Assembly: GCF_900104305.1 (NCBI RefSeq) | Contig: NZ_FNJC01000001.1 | Coordinates: 1,191,543 to 1,255,542, forward strand | Direction: 5' to 3' | From: Filomicrobium insigne | GTDB taxonomy: Bacteria > Pseudomonadota > Alphaproteobacteria > Rhizobiales > Hyphomicrobiaceae | DNA length: 64,000 nucleotides | In this document: positions 1 to 8,294 of the stretch, in pieces | Layout of the letters: each line of letters begins with the position of its first letter | Position numbering within the stretch: position 1 is the stretch's first letter | Translations under genes and position numbers: made by a program | Notes under the pieces: generated by a model | The model's database searches: none | What the model saw: only the letters and a program-made list of their open reading frames with translations | Told to the model about the DNA's origin: nothing

Positions 1-225
1 GATTGGGCGTGCGCGTCCGGCCCAACCAAGGTTACTGTACAAACGGCAACCCAACCCGCGCCGCGCAAAGTCCAACGCATACCCAACCCCGAACACTCCA
101 AGGATGCCCGTCTCCTAGGCTAGGGACGAGATCGTCCGCGTATCATCGTGCGCGATCCCAAATAATTTGTGAACTGAAGGATGGGGTGGCCGAGAGGAAC
201 GCTAACTATCCGCTGGCGGAGGCTT
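1..225. other. left-edge region without a recognisable gene
   Basis: I see no convincing coding region. Short open frames cross it, but none looks like a known protein. It lies downstream of the leftward small membrane protein gene that ends at 226. Confidence 0.4.
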
Positions 226-528
226 TTATTTTGAGGCGGGTTGGCGAGATGGTGGCTGTGCAAACGCCTGTTCAACGGGCACCGTGAACGGTTTCGATGT
301 GCGCTGTCTAAACCAGAACTGGTAACCATCGGCCGAGTTTTCAGAAGGCTTAGTTGCTGTGGCTTGAACCGTCACGATCGATGCTTTGGCCGCCATTGTG
401 GTGGGATTGGTTGTATCGCGGAACAATGCATAGGTAACAGCAAACGTAACCCATAAGGTCCCGACGAGCAGGGTGACAAAAGACACCTTGAGAAAATTGC
501 TTTGCAAAAACTGGAAGAGGTTAAACAT
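226..528 (-). CDS. small single-pass membrane protein, function unknown
   Basis: The reading frame gives about 100 residues from the ATG at 528; the frame stays open further upstream, but the preferred start places a short polar stretch right before the membrane segment. Residues about 12-35 form one strongly hydrophobic helix (KVSFVTLLVGTLWVTFAVTY). The remainder is polar, Thr/Pro/Gln-rich and low in complexity, which suits an exported or periplasmic tail. I do not recognise a family. It stands alone, transcribed leftward, with no operon partner visible. Confidence 0.5.
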   Translation of the reverse strand: MFNLFQFLQSNFLKVSFVTLLVGTLWVTFAVTYALFRDTTNPTTMAAKASIVTVQATATKPSENSADGYQFWFRQRTSKPFTVPVEQAFAQPPSRQPASK

Positions 529-727
529 CGTCAACGCTGGAGCGAAAATAGAATCACGGCCTGAATCTGATCGCAACCGGAAACACGTCGGCAGCCCGCA
601 TGCGATCTTTCCTTGAGTTAAGCAACGATCGAGTTGCCAATGGGTTGCGTATCGCAGCTAACAATTTTTTGCGGCGAGTGCCGCAACGGCTCTTCACCTT
701 GCTTAAGGGTAAACCTTATTTGATGAA

Positions 728-1702
728 CTATATTTCAAGTATAATCTTTCCTGCCGCTTTACGCTGATCGATGAGCTGCAAGGCCTCAACTCCACGTTCC
801 AGGGGAAAAACGGCGCCAATTCGAGGTTCTAGATTTCCATCAGCCACCCATCTCAGGAGTTGGCTGAGATTTTCGCGATGGCGTGTAACATCACGCTTAA
901 CTGCTTCACCCCAAAAAACACCTAACGCCGCGCATCCCTTCAGAAGCAAAAGATTGAGTGGGAGTCGAGGGATCTCGCCCGCGGCAAAACCTACGACGAG
1001 AAAGCGGCCCTCCCAAGCCATGGCGCGGATCGCTGGTTCTGCATACGGGCCGCCAACGCAGTCGTAAACGACATCGACACCGATGCCATTCGTGAGTTCG
1101 CGCAGGCCAGTTTTCAAATCCGTGTCGGCGTAGCACAGCGTCTCGTCGGCGCCGTGTTGACGGCAAATCTCGAGTTTTTCGGGCGACGATGCGACCGCGA
1201 TGACCCGAGCTCCGAGAAGTTTGGCAATTTCGACGGCCGCTAGGCCGGCGCCACCGGATGCTCCCAGTACAGCGACCGTTTCGCCGGAACGCACCTTGGC
1301 GCGGTCTCGCAGCCCGTGCAGCGCAGTGCCATATGTGATTGCGACACCAGAGGCCGTCTGGAAATTCACACCGTCTGGAATGTGGACAAGGTGTTCGGCT
1401 GCAACGGAAATTTTCTCTCGCGCGCCGCCCCATCCGAGATATGCGGCCACTCGATCTCCCGGTACCAATCCGCTGACGCCCTCGCCTACAGCCTCCACCA
1501 CACCCGCAATCTCCCCTGACGGTGAGAACGGCAGATCAGGTTTGTGCTGATATCTTCCCCTCGTGATGAGCGTGTCGAAAAAGTTGAGGGCCGCTGCGCG
1601 TACCGCAACGATAACTTGCCCCTTGGCCGCGATTGGATCAGGTAGGTCAGCCAATTCCAGGGCTGCCGGACCGTCAAGGGACTTGCACAACAGTGCCCTC
1701 AT
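728..1702 (-). CDS. zinc-independent NADPH:quinone oxidoreductase (MDR superfamily)
   Basis: This 324-residue protein belongs to the medium-chain dehydrogenase/reductase superfamily, quinone reductase branch. It has an N-terminal GroES-like fold (residues 1-120, with AALNFFDTLITRGRY and the GEIAGVVEAVGEGV turn). A Rossmann domain follows, whose dinucleotide loop reads LGASGGAGLAAVEIAKLLGA. The zinc-binding cysteine cluster of alcohol dehydrogenases is absent, which fits the quinone/enone reductases. Members reduce quinones or activated alkenes with NADPH in the cytosol; the substrate cannot be told from sequence. The start MRALLCKSL at 1702 is preferred over an upstream in-frame codon because it matches the usual beginning of the family. 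The gene diverges from the methyltransferase gene at 1804. Confidence 0.85.
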   Translation of the reverse strand: MRALLCKSLDGPAALELADLPDPIAAKGQVIVAVRAAALNFFDTLITRGRYQHKPDLPFSPSGEIAGVVEAVGEGVSGLVPGDRVAAYLGWGGAREKISVAAEHLVHIPDGVNFQTASGVAITYGTALHGLRDRAKVRSGETVAVLGASGGAGLAAVEIAKLLGARVIAVASSPEKLEICRQHGADETLCYADTDLKTGLRELTNGIGVDVVYDCVGGPYAEPAIRAMAWEGRFLVVGFAAGEIPRLPLNLLLLKGCAALGVFWGEAVKRDVTRHRENLSQLLRWVADGNLEPRIGAVFPLERGVEALQLIDQRKAAGKIILEI

Positions 1703-1803
1703 GTGAAACCTCTTAGTTGAAACCCGGACAGCCAATGCATTCCGCCGTCAGATCGGCGACGCGCGATTGGATGCCCACCCCGTTCTTATCGCAAGAGAAA
1801 ACC

Positions 1804-2355
1804 ATGACATCAAACTGGCCGCCGACGCCACGCGGCTATTTCGCGATCGGTGCTGAGCGTATGTCGAAAGCTCTCAATCTCGGCAACTTGATGCGTTCCG
1901 CGCACGGATTTGGAGCGAGCTTCACCTTTACGGTGGGCGCCACCTATCAGGCTCTCGAGGCGCGCGCAGACACCTCGAAGGGCCAAGCGCACCTGCCACA
2001 CTACAATTGGCGCAGTCTCGATGAAATGGCATTGCCCTCGGGCTGCAAACTTGTCGGAGTCGAATTGCTCGATGACGCCATCGACCTGCCCAGCTTTCGA
2101 CATCCAATGCAGGCTGCCTACGTTCTTGGCCCGGAAATGGGTTCACTCTCTCCCCAACTCCTGGAAAGATGCGACTACGTCGTCAAGATCCCGACGCGGT
2201 TCTGTGTCAATGTCGCAATGGCCGGTGCGATTGTGATGTATGATCGCGTTAGGTGTTTGGCGCGGTTCGCAGATCGGCCGCTGAGTGAGGGAGGGCCAGA
2301 CAGCGCGAGCGTTGCAAATTTGCAAGGGCGCTGCTCCAATCCGGTACGAGGGTGA
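1804..2355 (+). CDS. SpoU/TrmH-type RNA 2'-O-methyltransferase
   Basis: The 183-residue product has the SPOUT methyltransferase pattern: an early basic/Asn motif (NLGNLMRSAHGFGA), a central VLGPEMGSLSP motif and a late IPTRFCVNVAMAGAIVMYDR motif. The last two form the trefoil-knot SAM site in TrmH-like enzymes. These enzymes methylate the ribose 2'-OH of tRNA or rRNA; the target nucleoside cannot be assigned here. The start MTSNWPP at 1804 is chosen because upstream in-frame residues look non-coding. The last 35 residues are not conserved in character. Single gene, divergent from the quinone reductase. Confidence 0.8.
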   Translation: MTSNWPPTPRGYFAIGAERMSKALNLGNLMRSAHGFGASFTFTVGATYQALEARADTSKGQAHLPHYNWRSLDEMALPSGCKLVGVELLDDAIDLPSFRHPMQAAYVLGPEMGSLSPQLLERCDYVVKIPTRFCVNVAMAGAIVMYDRVRCLARFADRPLSEGGPDSASVANLQGRCSNPVRG

Positions 2356-2399
2356 CAAGACCCGCCTATTTTTTCTATATGGGTTGGGTGGGGAATTAA

Positions 2400-2942
2400 A
2401 TGCAGAGGACGCTGATCAGACTCATGTTTTTACCAGACAGCAGATGGACTGTTTCGCCCGCCATTGCCGTGGCGATTTTAGTTGCCGCCACTAGTGCCGC
2501 GTCCGCCGCCAATCTGGTGAAGACTTTTAGAGATTGGAGCCTATTCTCTCACGAAGAGGCCCAGAAGAAAATTTGTTTCGCCGCGTCACAACCCAAGGAA
2601 AGCTCACCGGTCGATTCCAAGCGGGACGCTGTGTTCTTTTACATATCCGCCTGGCCCAAGGACGGTGTGAAGTCAGAAGTCAGTATCCGACTCGGTTATC
2701 CGATCAAGAAGGGTAGCACTGTCACGGTCGATATCGGTGGTGCCAAGTTCGATCTATTTGCAAAGGATGACAAAGCGTTTGTCGCTGATCCGACGCAAGA
2801 ATTGAAACTGATCGACGCGATGAAGCGCGGCACCATCATGAAAGTTGAGGCGACGTCCGAGAAGGGAACAGCGACTGCCGACAACTATTCCCTTATGGGC
2901 ATTTCAAATGCGCTTCAGGGTCTTGCTTCCGAATGCCCATAA
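2400..2942 (+). CDS. IalB-family (invasion-associated locus B) secreted protein
   Basis: The 180-residue protein starts with a long signal peptide: a hydrophobic run around residues 18-36 ending in an ASAA cleavage-like site. The mature part has the IalB layout: a WSLF opening, an ICF...ASQPK segment, a basic VSIRLGYPIKKGS strand, the DIGGAKFDLFAKDDKAFV strands, a MKRGTIMKVEATS strand and a terminal Cys in ASECP. The two cysteines could form a disulfide. IalB was named in Bartonella, but the family is widespread in free-living alphaproteobacteria and its biochemical role is unknown. A GGGGA stretch just before 2400 supports this start. A terminator follows at 2998. Confidence 0.85.
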   Translation: MQRTLIRLMFLPDSRWTVSPAIAVAILVAATSAASAANLVKTFRDWSLFSHEEAQKKICFAASQPKESSPVDSKRDAVFFYISAWPKDGVKSEVSIRLGYPIKKGSTVTVDIGGAKFDLFAKDDKAFVADPTQELKLIDAMKRGTIMKVEATSEKGTATADNYSLMGISNALQGLASECP

Positions 2943-2997
2943 GGGGCTAACTTAGCAGCCTTGCTTGCGCCAGCACGTTGAGGCGACCTCAAATTTC

Positions 2998-3035
2998 AAA
3001 GCCACGGAGTTCGGACGAGTCCGCTCCGTGGCTTT
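2998..3035 (+). terminator. Rho-independent terminator after the IalB gene
   Basis: The arm AAAGCCACGGAG and its complement CTCCGTGGCTTT form a 12-bp stem with a 14-base loop, followed by a T tract. It closes the IalB gene and, read the other way, sits just beyond the end of the convergent zinc-ribbon gene. Confidence 0.85.
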
Positions 3036-3042
3036 TTCAATC

Positions 3043-3333
3043 TTAGAAATCGAAAATCTCACTTAATATGGACGACTTCTTCTTCTTGCCGTAGTGCCGG
3101 TCACGGGAGTCATAATGCCGATCGTCCCGGCGTTCCTCGCGATACCTATCGCCGTCCCTATGCCGTGGCTCCGTGACCTGCTTCACAAGCTGTTCCCCTT
3201 CGCCCGAACGTTCGATAATTTTGTCGAGCTCTCCACGGTCCAGCCACACGCCTCGGCATTTTGGGCAGTAGTCCACCTCGATGCCTTGGCGCTCTGTCAT
3301 TTTGAGTTCGGTGTCATCGATCGGGCACTTCAT
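3043..3333 (-). CDS. TFIIB-type zinc-ribbon protein
   Basis: The 96-residue product opens with a zinc ribbon: CPIDD near residue 3 and CPKC near residue 23, followed by RGVWLDRGELDKII, the signature of the zf-TFIIB family. The second half is a highly charged Arg/Asp/His tail (RDGDRYREERRDD and similar) ending in KKKKSSILSEIFDF. Function is unknown for the family; nucleic-acid or protein binding is plausible. A good ribosome site (AAGGAGAAG) lies just upstream of 3333, fixing the start. Confidence 0.85.
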   Translation of the reverse strand: MKCPIDDTELKMTERQGIEVDYCPKCRGVWLDRGELDKIIERSGEGEQLVKQVTEPRHRDGDRYREERRDDRHYDSRDRHYGKKKKSSILSEIFDF

Positions 3334-3425
3334 AGGGCAACTTCTCCTTTTGATGCGTTGGTCCTATGTGGGCAGCGTTCCTCACACATCAAGTTTGTAA
3401 GAGGCGATTGAATCCAAACACCCAC

Positions 3426-4073
3426 TCATCGCCTTTTCGCGCGCAACTGGACGTACAGTGCGCCTTCGCCTCCGTGAGAAAGCGACGCGCTCGTATAACT
3501 GACAACCAGGGATCGCATGTCGGGCTCAGACAGCCATCGAGGCACGTTTCTTTTGAGCACGCCGCGTTCTGGCGTATTCCAGTGGGTAATGTCCCGATCA
3601 TCACGTTCAGAACTGCCCCCCTTACCTGTAATGACGAGTACCCAGCGCAAACCGCGTGCATGCGACCCGAGCAAGAACGCGCGCAAAGCCGAGTGGGCTT
3701 CGTGCTGCCTCATACCGTGCAAATCAATGCGTGCTTCGATCTCTGTTCGCCCTGAGCGAATACGACGCGCGGCACGCTGATCAAATTGAGCGAGGTGTGG
3801 GGTTTTAGATGGGGGCGTTGGCGAGGGACGATGTGATTTGTTGGGGTGAGGGGCTTTTTTAATCTGTGCGCGATCTAACTTGACATCTGCCGGGCTGTTC
3901 TCCGCTTGAGCAGATGCCGTGCTTGAGCGAAGTTCGACGCTCGTCCCGAAGATCACCCTCGACTTCTTCCCGCTGCGTAAGGGATCAAGACGCTCGGTCG
4001 TGTGACGCCAAAGCGCTATATCCTCTTCAGAAAGAAGCTTGTTCTTGTCGGATCGTAACCGGCGCTTTGTCAT
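3426..4073 (-). CDS. Smr-domain protein
   Basis: The 215-residue protein has a poorly ordered Pro/Lys-rich N-terminal half and a C-terminal Smr domain from about residue 110. The domain shows the DLHGM motif, the ITGKGG motif and the closing HGGEGALYVQLR. Smr domains, first seen at the end of MutS2, are nicking endonucleases acting on DNA or RNA; stand-alone versions in Proteobacteria have unclear targets. The start codon lies directly after the stop of mltA, so the two are probably cotranscribed, and translation coupling is likely. Confidence 0.88.
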   Translation of the reverse strand: MTKRRLRSDKNKLLSEEDIALWRHTTERLDPLRSGKKSRVIFGTSVELRSSTASAQAENSPADVKLDRAQIKKAPHPNKSHRPSPTPPSKTPHLAQFDQRAARRIRSGRTEIEARIDLHGMRQHEAHSALRAFLLGSHARGLRWVLVITGKGGSSERDDRDITHWNTPERGVLKRNVPRWLSEPDMRSLVVSYTSASLSHGGEGALYVQLRAKRR

Positions 4074-5225
4074 TCAAGGTGTCGCGTTCGTTTCAGACGT
4101 GCTCCTTGCGGCTCTCGGCCCGTTGGGCAGCAGTACGATAAATCGGCCCTCGTGCTTGGTCTGACCCGCCCGTTGGCCCGCTTGCAATCCTGTTCCGAAG
4201 AACAGGTCGCCGCGTTCAGGACCTTTGATGGCCGAGCCGACGTCCTGAGCGATCATGAGACGGCTAAAGCCGGTTGAAGAGTCGTCCGCATGTGTTAGCC
4301 GAGGTGCTCGGACAAAAATCGGCGTACCGATCTCATGAAACGCCGTGTCGACTGCAATGCTGCGGCCCGGACTAAGCGCAATATCGTCAACGCCGAGAGC
4401 GGCGGATTCCGAGACTGGCCCCAGCTCCTTGAAGAACACATAAGATTCGTTCTTCCACATAACATCCCGGGCGCGGATCCGATCGGCCTTCAACCAATCA
4501 ATCAACGCCTGAAGTGTCATGTCCTCACTTGGGAAGAGGCCGTTGTCGATGAGAAAGCGGCCAATCGATGTGTAGTCGAAACCGTTTTTACCGGCATAGG
4601 TAAGGCGGACAGTGCTGCCATCCTCGAATCGGATCAGTCCGGATCCCTGCACCTGCATGAAAAACAGGTCGATGGGATCTTCGACATACAGCAACTCGAG
4701 ACCCTGCGCCTCCAACGCGCCTTGATCGATTTCCGCGCGCGTAAAGTAGGGCTTGAGACCTTCAGCAGTCCGACGTGCGTGAGTTCGTTCACCGGCGCGG
4801 GCTCCGCGCTCCGCCTCATCAATGAGATTTACAAGGTCATCAGGACGGGCGTAGACCGGAACGAAAAATTTATCGGATCGTCGACGGGCGCCGGAGAGCT
4901 CAGGCTCATAGTAGCCCGTCAGGATTCCTGGCGCACCTTCGTAACTCAGACGGTAGGGTGTGAAGTTTTCTTCGAAGAATTGACGCGCAACATCCCCTGA
5001 TACGCTCCCCTGATTTACCCGACTTAGCTCACAGGCCCGGCGGCAAGCTTTGAGCAAAGCTTCTGAAGGCTGCGGACGGCTGTTCGTTGAAGTGGCGGTG
5101 GCGCGTTCGATTACGCGGGGGGCTGATTTACAGAATGCAACGAAGGCCGCAGCATGGTCGTCGCCTGCCCAGCCTTCAAGTTCTGCAAAAGTCTCAGGTT
5201 CGAACGAAATACGCGGAGCACCCAT
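4074..5225 (-). CDS. mltA: membrane-bound lytic murein transglycosylase A-like (MltA)
   Basis: The 383-residue protein has the MltA and 3D domains. Characteristic stretches include GYYEPELSGARR near residue 105, the MQVQGSGLIRFEDGSTVRLTYAGKNG region and the DVGSAIKGPERGDLFFGTG motif near residue 330, whose first Asp is the catalytic acid in MltA. The enzyme cleaves glycan strands of peptidoglycan with formation of 1,6-anhydro ends. No signal peptide or lipobox is visible, and an in-frame stop sits just upstream of the ATG, so the start cannot be extended. Some rhizobial relatives also start this way. The order timA, mltA, smr is conserved in the group. Confidence 0.9.
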   Translation of the reverse strand: MGAPRISFEPETFAELEGWAGDDHAAAFVAFCKSAPRVIERATATSTNSRPQPSEALLKACRRACELSRVNQGSVSGDVARQFFEENFTPYRLSYEGAPGILTGYYEPELSGARRRSDKFFVPVYARPDDLVNLIDEAERGARAGERTHARRTAEGLKPYFTRAEIDQGALEAQGLELLYVEDPIDLFFMQVQGSGLIRFEDGSTVRLTYAGKNGFDYTSIGRFLIDNGLFPSEDMTLQALIDWLKADRIRARDVMWKNESYVFFKELGPVSESAALGVDDIALSPGRSIAVDTAFHEIGTPIFVRAPRLTHADDSSTGFSRLMIAQDVGSAIKGPERGDLFFGTGLQAGQRAGQTKHEGRFIVLLPNGPRAARSTSETNATP

Positions 5226-5292
5226 CTGCCATTACCCTTTTTTGAAAGGGTTCTGAAGAGCGCATTCTACGATCCGTATCGCGGTCGTCTCT

Positions 5293-5308
5293 TGATTCAC
5301 GTGAAAAT
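5293..5308. promoter_or_regulatory. degenerate parS-like site
   Basis: TGATTCACGTGAAAAT differs at three of 16 positions from the common parS TGTTTCACGTGAAACA, keeping the central TTCACGTGAA. It lies between timA and mltA. It is the outermost and weakest of the six related sites in the window. Confidence 0.45.
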
Positions 5309-5326
5309 TATGCCGCGTCACAAGCT

Positions 5327-6073
5327 TTAATTTGAAGCCTGAGTTGCGACCAATTTCCAGTTCGGGTTCGCACGTGCACGTGCTGAAGAAATGTCCCGAC
5401 TGAACGTCCAGATATCGGTGACGTCCTTAACGCGCCGATCATCACCGCTGATGATCGCCCCGGCGCGATCACGAGTCGCAGAAATAAGCTGGCTCACAAA
5501 CCGTACCGTAATGTTTGCCGCGCCATTACGCACTTCTGCCTCAACGATATCGGCCTTCTCAATGCCAACGAAGCTTTGGTCGACCTGTTCACCACGGCTT
5601 TCGCGATCCGCAATAGCTGCGACAAAACCATCGTATACGTCCGGATCGAGAAGATCCTTCAGCATGCGGCGATTGCCTTCAGCAAACGCTACTACGATCA
5701 TTTCATAAGCTGATTTAGCGCCCTGCAAGAACTGCTGTGGGTCGAAATCGGAGTCCTGCTTCAGAATCTCTAGCAGCCCTTGCTGCAGGGACTGATCGCT
5801 ATCGGGATAAGAGCTGCGGATCTTCGCCTCAACCTCGGCGACCGCGTTTCGGCCATCGCCTTCAGCAGGCTGATAGGTCTCAGCGTCTTCACGCCGCGGT
5901 AGTGTTACGACTTTATCGGAAGCGGCGGCAGCTTCGCGATGCTCAGCGCGGATTCTCTCGATGCGGTTTTCTTCATCGCCTGTGCGACGTCCGAGAACAC
6001 TGCGCAACTTAAGAATCGCAACGACCGCGATAATCAGCGAAATAAGCGTGATAGGATCAATCTCGCCAAACAT
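5327..6073 (-). CDS. timA: Tim44/TimA-family protein
   Basis: The 248-residue protein starts with a single hydrophobic segment (ITLISLIIAVVAILKL, residues 8-23). A charged, coiled-coil-like linker follows to about residue 90. The C-terminal Tim44-like domain has the FLQGAKSAYEMIVVAFAEGNRRMLKDLL signature region. It is the alphaproteobacterial relative of the mitochondrial Tim44 import protein. In bacteria it is an inner-membrane-associated protein without a settled function. It diverges from fxsA, with secB beyond. Confidence 0.9.
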   Translation of the reverse strand: MFGEIDPITLISLIIAVVAILKLRSVLGRRTGDEENRIERIRAEHREAAAASDKVVTLPRREDAETYQPAEGDGRNAVAEVEAKIRSSYPDSDQSLQQGLLEILKQDSDFDPQQFLQGAKSAYEMIVVAFAEGNRRMLKDLLDPDVYDGFVAAIADRESRGEQVDQSFVGIEKADIVEAEVRNGAANITVRFVSQLISATRDRAGAIISGDDRRVKDVTDIWTFSRDISSARARANPNWKLVATQASN

Positions 6074-6322
6074 GTGTCTTTAGCTTTCCAGGCGGCGGTT
6101 GGGATCAAGTGACCTAGGGATATGTGGGGCTGCGCCAACGCTCTGGCTAGTCGTTCGCCGCAACCTAGCCGGCGACCCGCTTAACGCGCCGTTCAATCTG
6201 GGTTGGTATCCCTGTCAACTTAGGGCACAAAGATGGCGAAGCCAACTGCATTGACGTCAGAATTATCTGGTTTGCGGTAAAGGCTCACAAACAACATCGA
6301 CCAAAACTGTTGGCCGCGGTAC

Positions 6323-6847
6323 ATGTTTTCACCTTCACGCTTCATTCTTTTGCTCATTTTCATTGCGATTCCGCTAATCGAGATCGCGGTGTTAATCAAG
6401 GTTGGGCAGCTTATCGGTGTCTTGCCGACCGTTATGATCGTGATCGGTACGGCTATTCTAGGCTTCGCTGTTTTGCGTCAACAGAGTCTCGGCGTGCTCA
6501 TGCGCGCCAACGACGCACTTGCGGCAGGACGCACACCCATCGAGCCGGTTATCGACGGGGCTTTTTTGCTCATCGCGAGTTTCTTGCTGATCAGTCCTGG
6601 TCTTGTCGCAGATGCGATCGGCCTCGTGTTGCTTGTACCGTTTTTGCGGCGGCTTATCGCGCGGGCGATAATTGGAAAGATGGTGAAATCGGGCAATCTG
6701 CACGTCATGGTTTTTGGCGAGCGTCCGCCTCCGGACACAGCGGATGAGCCTGATAGCTCTCGCGCACGTTCGGGGGATGGCGTTGTCATAGAAGGCGAAT
6801 TCAAGCGCCTCGACGATAACGATTCCGACCCAAAATCTAAAACGTGA
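6323..6847 (+). CDS. fxsA: FxsA-family membrane protein
   Basis: The 174-residue protein has hydrophobic segments at about residues 5-25, 28-50 and 78-105, with the FxsA pattern of PLIEIAVLIKVGQLIGVLPT and LLISPGLVADAIGLVLLVP. The tail is cytoplasmic and charged. FxsA overproduction relieves F-plasmid exclusion of phage T7 in Escherichia coli; its normal role is unknown. Its place between timA and secB is conserved in alphaproteobacteria. Confidence 0.9.
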   Translation: MFSPSRFILLLIFIAIPLIEIAVLIKVGQLIGVLPTVMIVIGTAILGFAVLRQQSLGVLMRANDALAAGRTPIEPVIDGAFLLIASFLLISPGLVADAIGLVLLVPFLRRLIARAIIGKMVKSGNLHVMVFGERPPPDTADEPDSSRARSGDGVVIEGEFKRLDDNDSDPKSKT

Positions 6848-6991
6848 GAGCGCCGCGTTTGTGCCTTAACACAAGATCGTGCATTAGGCGGTGTGTTGTG
6901 CGATTGCGGCATATGGGCAGCCTGTGTTAGCCACCTCTGCCAGCCGCTCGACGGTGCACTTCAATCTCATCGTGAATGAATCGAGACAATT

Positions 6992-7510
6992 ATGACGGAT
7001 TCCACAAACGGTAAGTCCCAGGATGCTGCACCTGCGGAACAAAAGGGGACTGCGGGCGTCCAAATTCAAGTCGCTGCCCAATACATCAAGGATCTCTCCT
7101 TCGAGAACCCAAATATTGAAAAGCTCATTGATGGGCCCGGTGAGAGCCCGAATATGCAGCTTGAGGTGAACGTCAACGCCAAGCGTGTCAGCGACGAGCT
7201 CTACGAGAGCGCCATCGACTTCAAAGCACTCGCCACCAACAAGATGGGTACCATCTACCAGTTGGAAATTGTTTACGCGGGGCTGTTTCGCCTAAAGAAC
7301 ATTCCGAACGAGGCCCTCGAGCCATTCTTGCTTATCAATTGCCCGACGCTGATCTTCCCGTTCCTTCGTCGAACCGTAGCTGATCTGACGCGGGAAGGTG
7401 GCTTTCCGCCGCTGTTGCTCGACCCGATCGATTTCGCAAGCCTCTTTATGCGGCGCAAGCAGGAAGCGGGTGCCAAAGAAGAAGGCGGCGCTGTGAAGGG
7501 TCATGCTTGA
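6992..7510 (+). CDS. secB: protein-export chaperone SecB
   Basis: The 172-residue protein matches SecB throughout: the QYIKDLSFENPN start of the core, the EVNVNAKRVSDELYE strand, the conserved YAGLFRLKNIPNEALEPFLLINCPTLIFPFLRR segment split by a helix, and GGFPPLLLDPIDFASLF. SecB is a tetrameric cytosolic chaperone that keeps preproteins unfolded and hands them to SecA. A variable 20-residue N-terminal extension and an Ala/Glu tail are typical for the class. It is convergent with dnaQ, 19 bases away. Confidence 0.97.
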   Translation: MTDSTNGKSQDAAPAEQKGTAGVQIQVAAQYIKDLSFENPNIEKLIDGPGESPNMQLEVNVNAKRVSDELYESAIDFKALATNKMGTIYQLEIVYAGLFRLKNIPNEALEPFLLINCPTLIFPFLRRTVADLTREGGFPPLLLDPIDFASLFMRRKQEAGAKEEGGAVKGHA

Positions 7511-7529
7511 TCTGGGGCTGACAGCCCCC

Positions 7530-8249
7530 TCAAGTCTCGGTCTGGCCATTGAGATAGCGGCGCCATAGCGCCGTTTCTCCCAGGCTTTCTATGAACGAGC
7601 GATGCGCCGCCACGTCGTCGGCAGTCAGCCGCGATGGTAAAGGGGCTGGACGCTTGGCGGCTACAACGGCTCCGCCGCTCGCGGCTGAAGCCGACGCGCC
7701 ATTGGCATTGCTGCGGCCAAGTTGCAGATTAGCCTGCCGTTCACCAAGTAACTCGACATAGACCTCTGCCAGCAGGAGCGAGTCCATAAGCGCGCCGTGT
7801 TTCGTGCGCTTGGAGTTGTCGATGCCATAACGCTTACAGAGCGCGTCAAGATTGTGAACGCCACCTGGGTGTTTGCGACGCGACAGGGCCAACGTGTCAA
7901 CTACACGGTCGTGGCTGATCCGCGGCTTCGCCAATCGCTCGAGCTCCATATTCAGGAAGCCGATGTCGAAGGTGGCGTTGTGGATGACAAGCACATCGTT
8001 GCCAATGAAGTCGATGAACTCATCGGCAACAGCAGCAAATAGGGGCTTATCGGCCAGGAACGCCGTCGATAGACCGTGCACAGCCTCTGCTTCTGCTGGA
8101 ACGTCCCGCTCAGGGTTTATGAAGCAATGGAATTCGCGCCCTGTAGGTATGCGATTGAGAAGTTCGATACAGCCAATTTCGATTATGCGATCACCACGCG
8201 CGTGGTCGAGACCCGTCGTTTCGGTATCGAGAACGATTTCGCGTTGCAT
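7530..8249 (-). CDS. dnaQ: DNA polymerase III epsilon subunit
   Basis: The 239-residue protein carries a DEDDh 3'-5' exonuclease domain. ExoI is DTETTG at residues 7-12, ExoII is HNATFDIGFLNMEL near residue 95, and the third motif with the catalytic His is RTKHGALMDSLLLAEVY near residue 148. It proofreads in the replicative polymerase core and binds the alpha subunit through its C-terminal tail (about residues 185-239). The nearby leftward coaE and aroE genes match the usual alphaproteobacterial order aroE-coaE-dnaQ. Confidence 0.96.
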   Translation of the reverse strand: MQREIVLDTETTGLDHARGDRIIEIGCIELLNRIPTGREFHCFINPERDVPAEAEAVHGLSTAFLADKPLFAAVADEFIDFIGNDVLVIHNATFDIGFLNMELERLAKPRISHDRVVDTLALSRRKHPGGVHNLDALCKRYGIDNSKRTKHGALMDSLLLAEVYVELLGERQANLQLGRSNANGASASAASGGAVVAAKRPAPLPSRLTADDVAAHRSFIESLGETALWRRYLNGQTET

Positions 8250-8294
8250 TGGTTGAAGTCCCCCGCAGTCCGACCTTACAGACCAGACTAACCT

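Noticed and set aside
178-232. tRNA-Ser/Leu-like start (ATGGGGTGGCCGAGAGG)
   Set aside because: The 5' pattern resembles a class II tRNA, but no matching acceptor strand, anticodon arm or T arm (GGTTCGAATC type) follows.
671-687. TTGCGGC/GCCGCAA hairpin as terminator of the quinone reductase gene
   Set aside because: On the leftward strand the stem is followed by A residues, not T; the T run lies on the wrong side.
4335-5000. rightward 221-codon frame opposite mltA
   Set aside because: Antisense shadow of mltA without a ribosome site or known motif.
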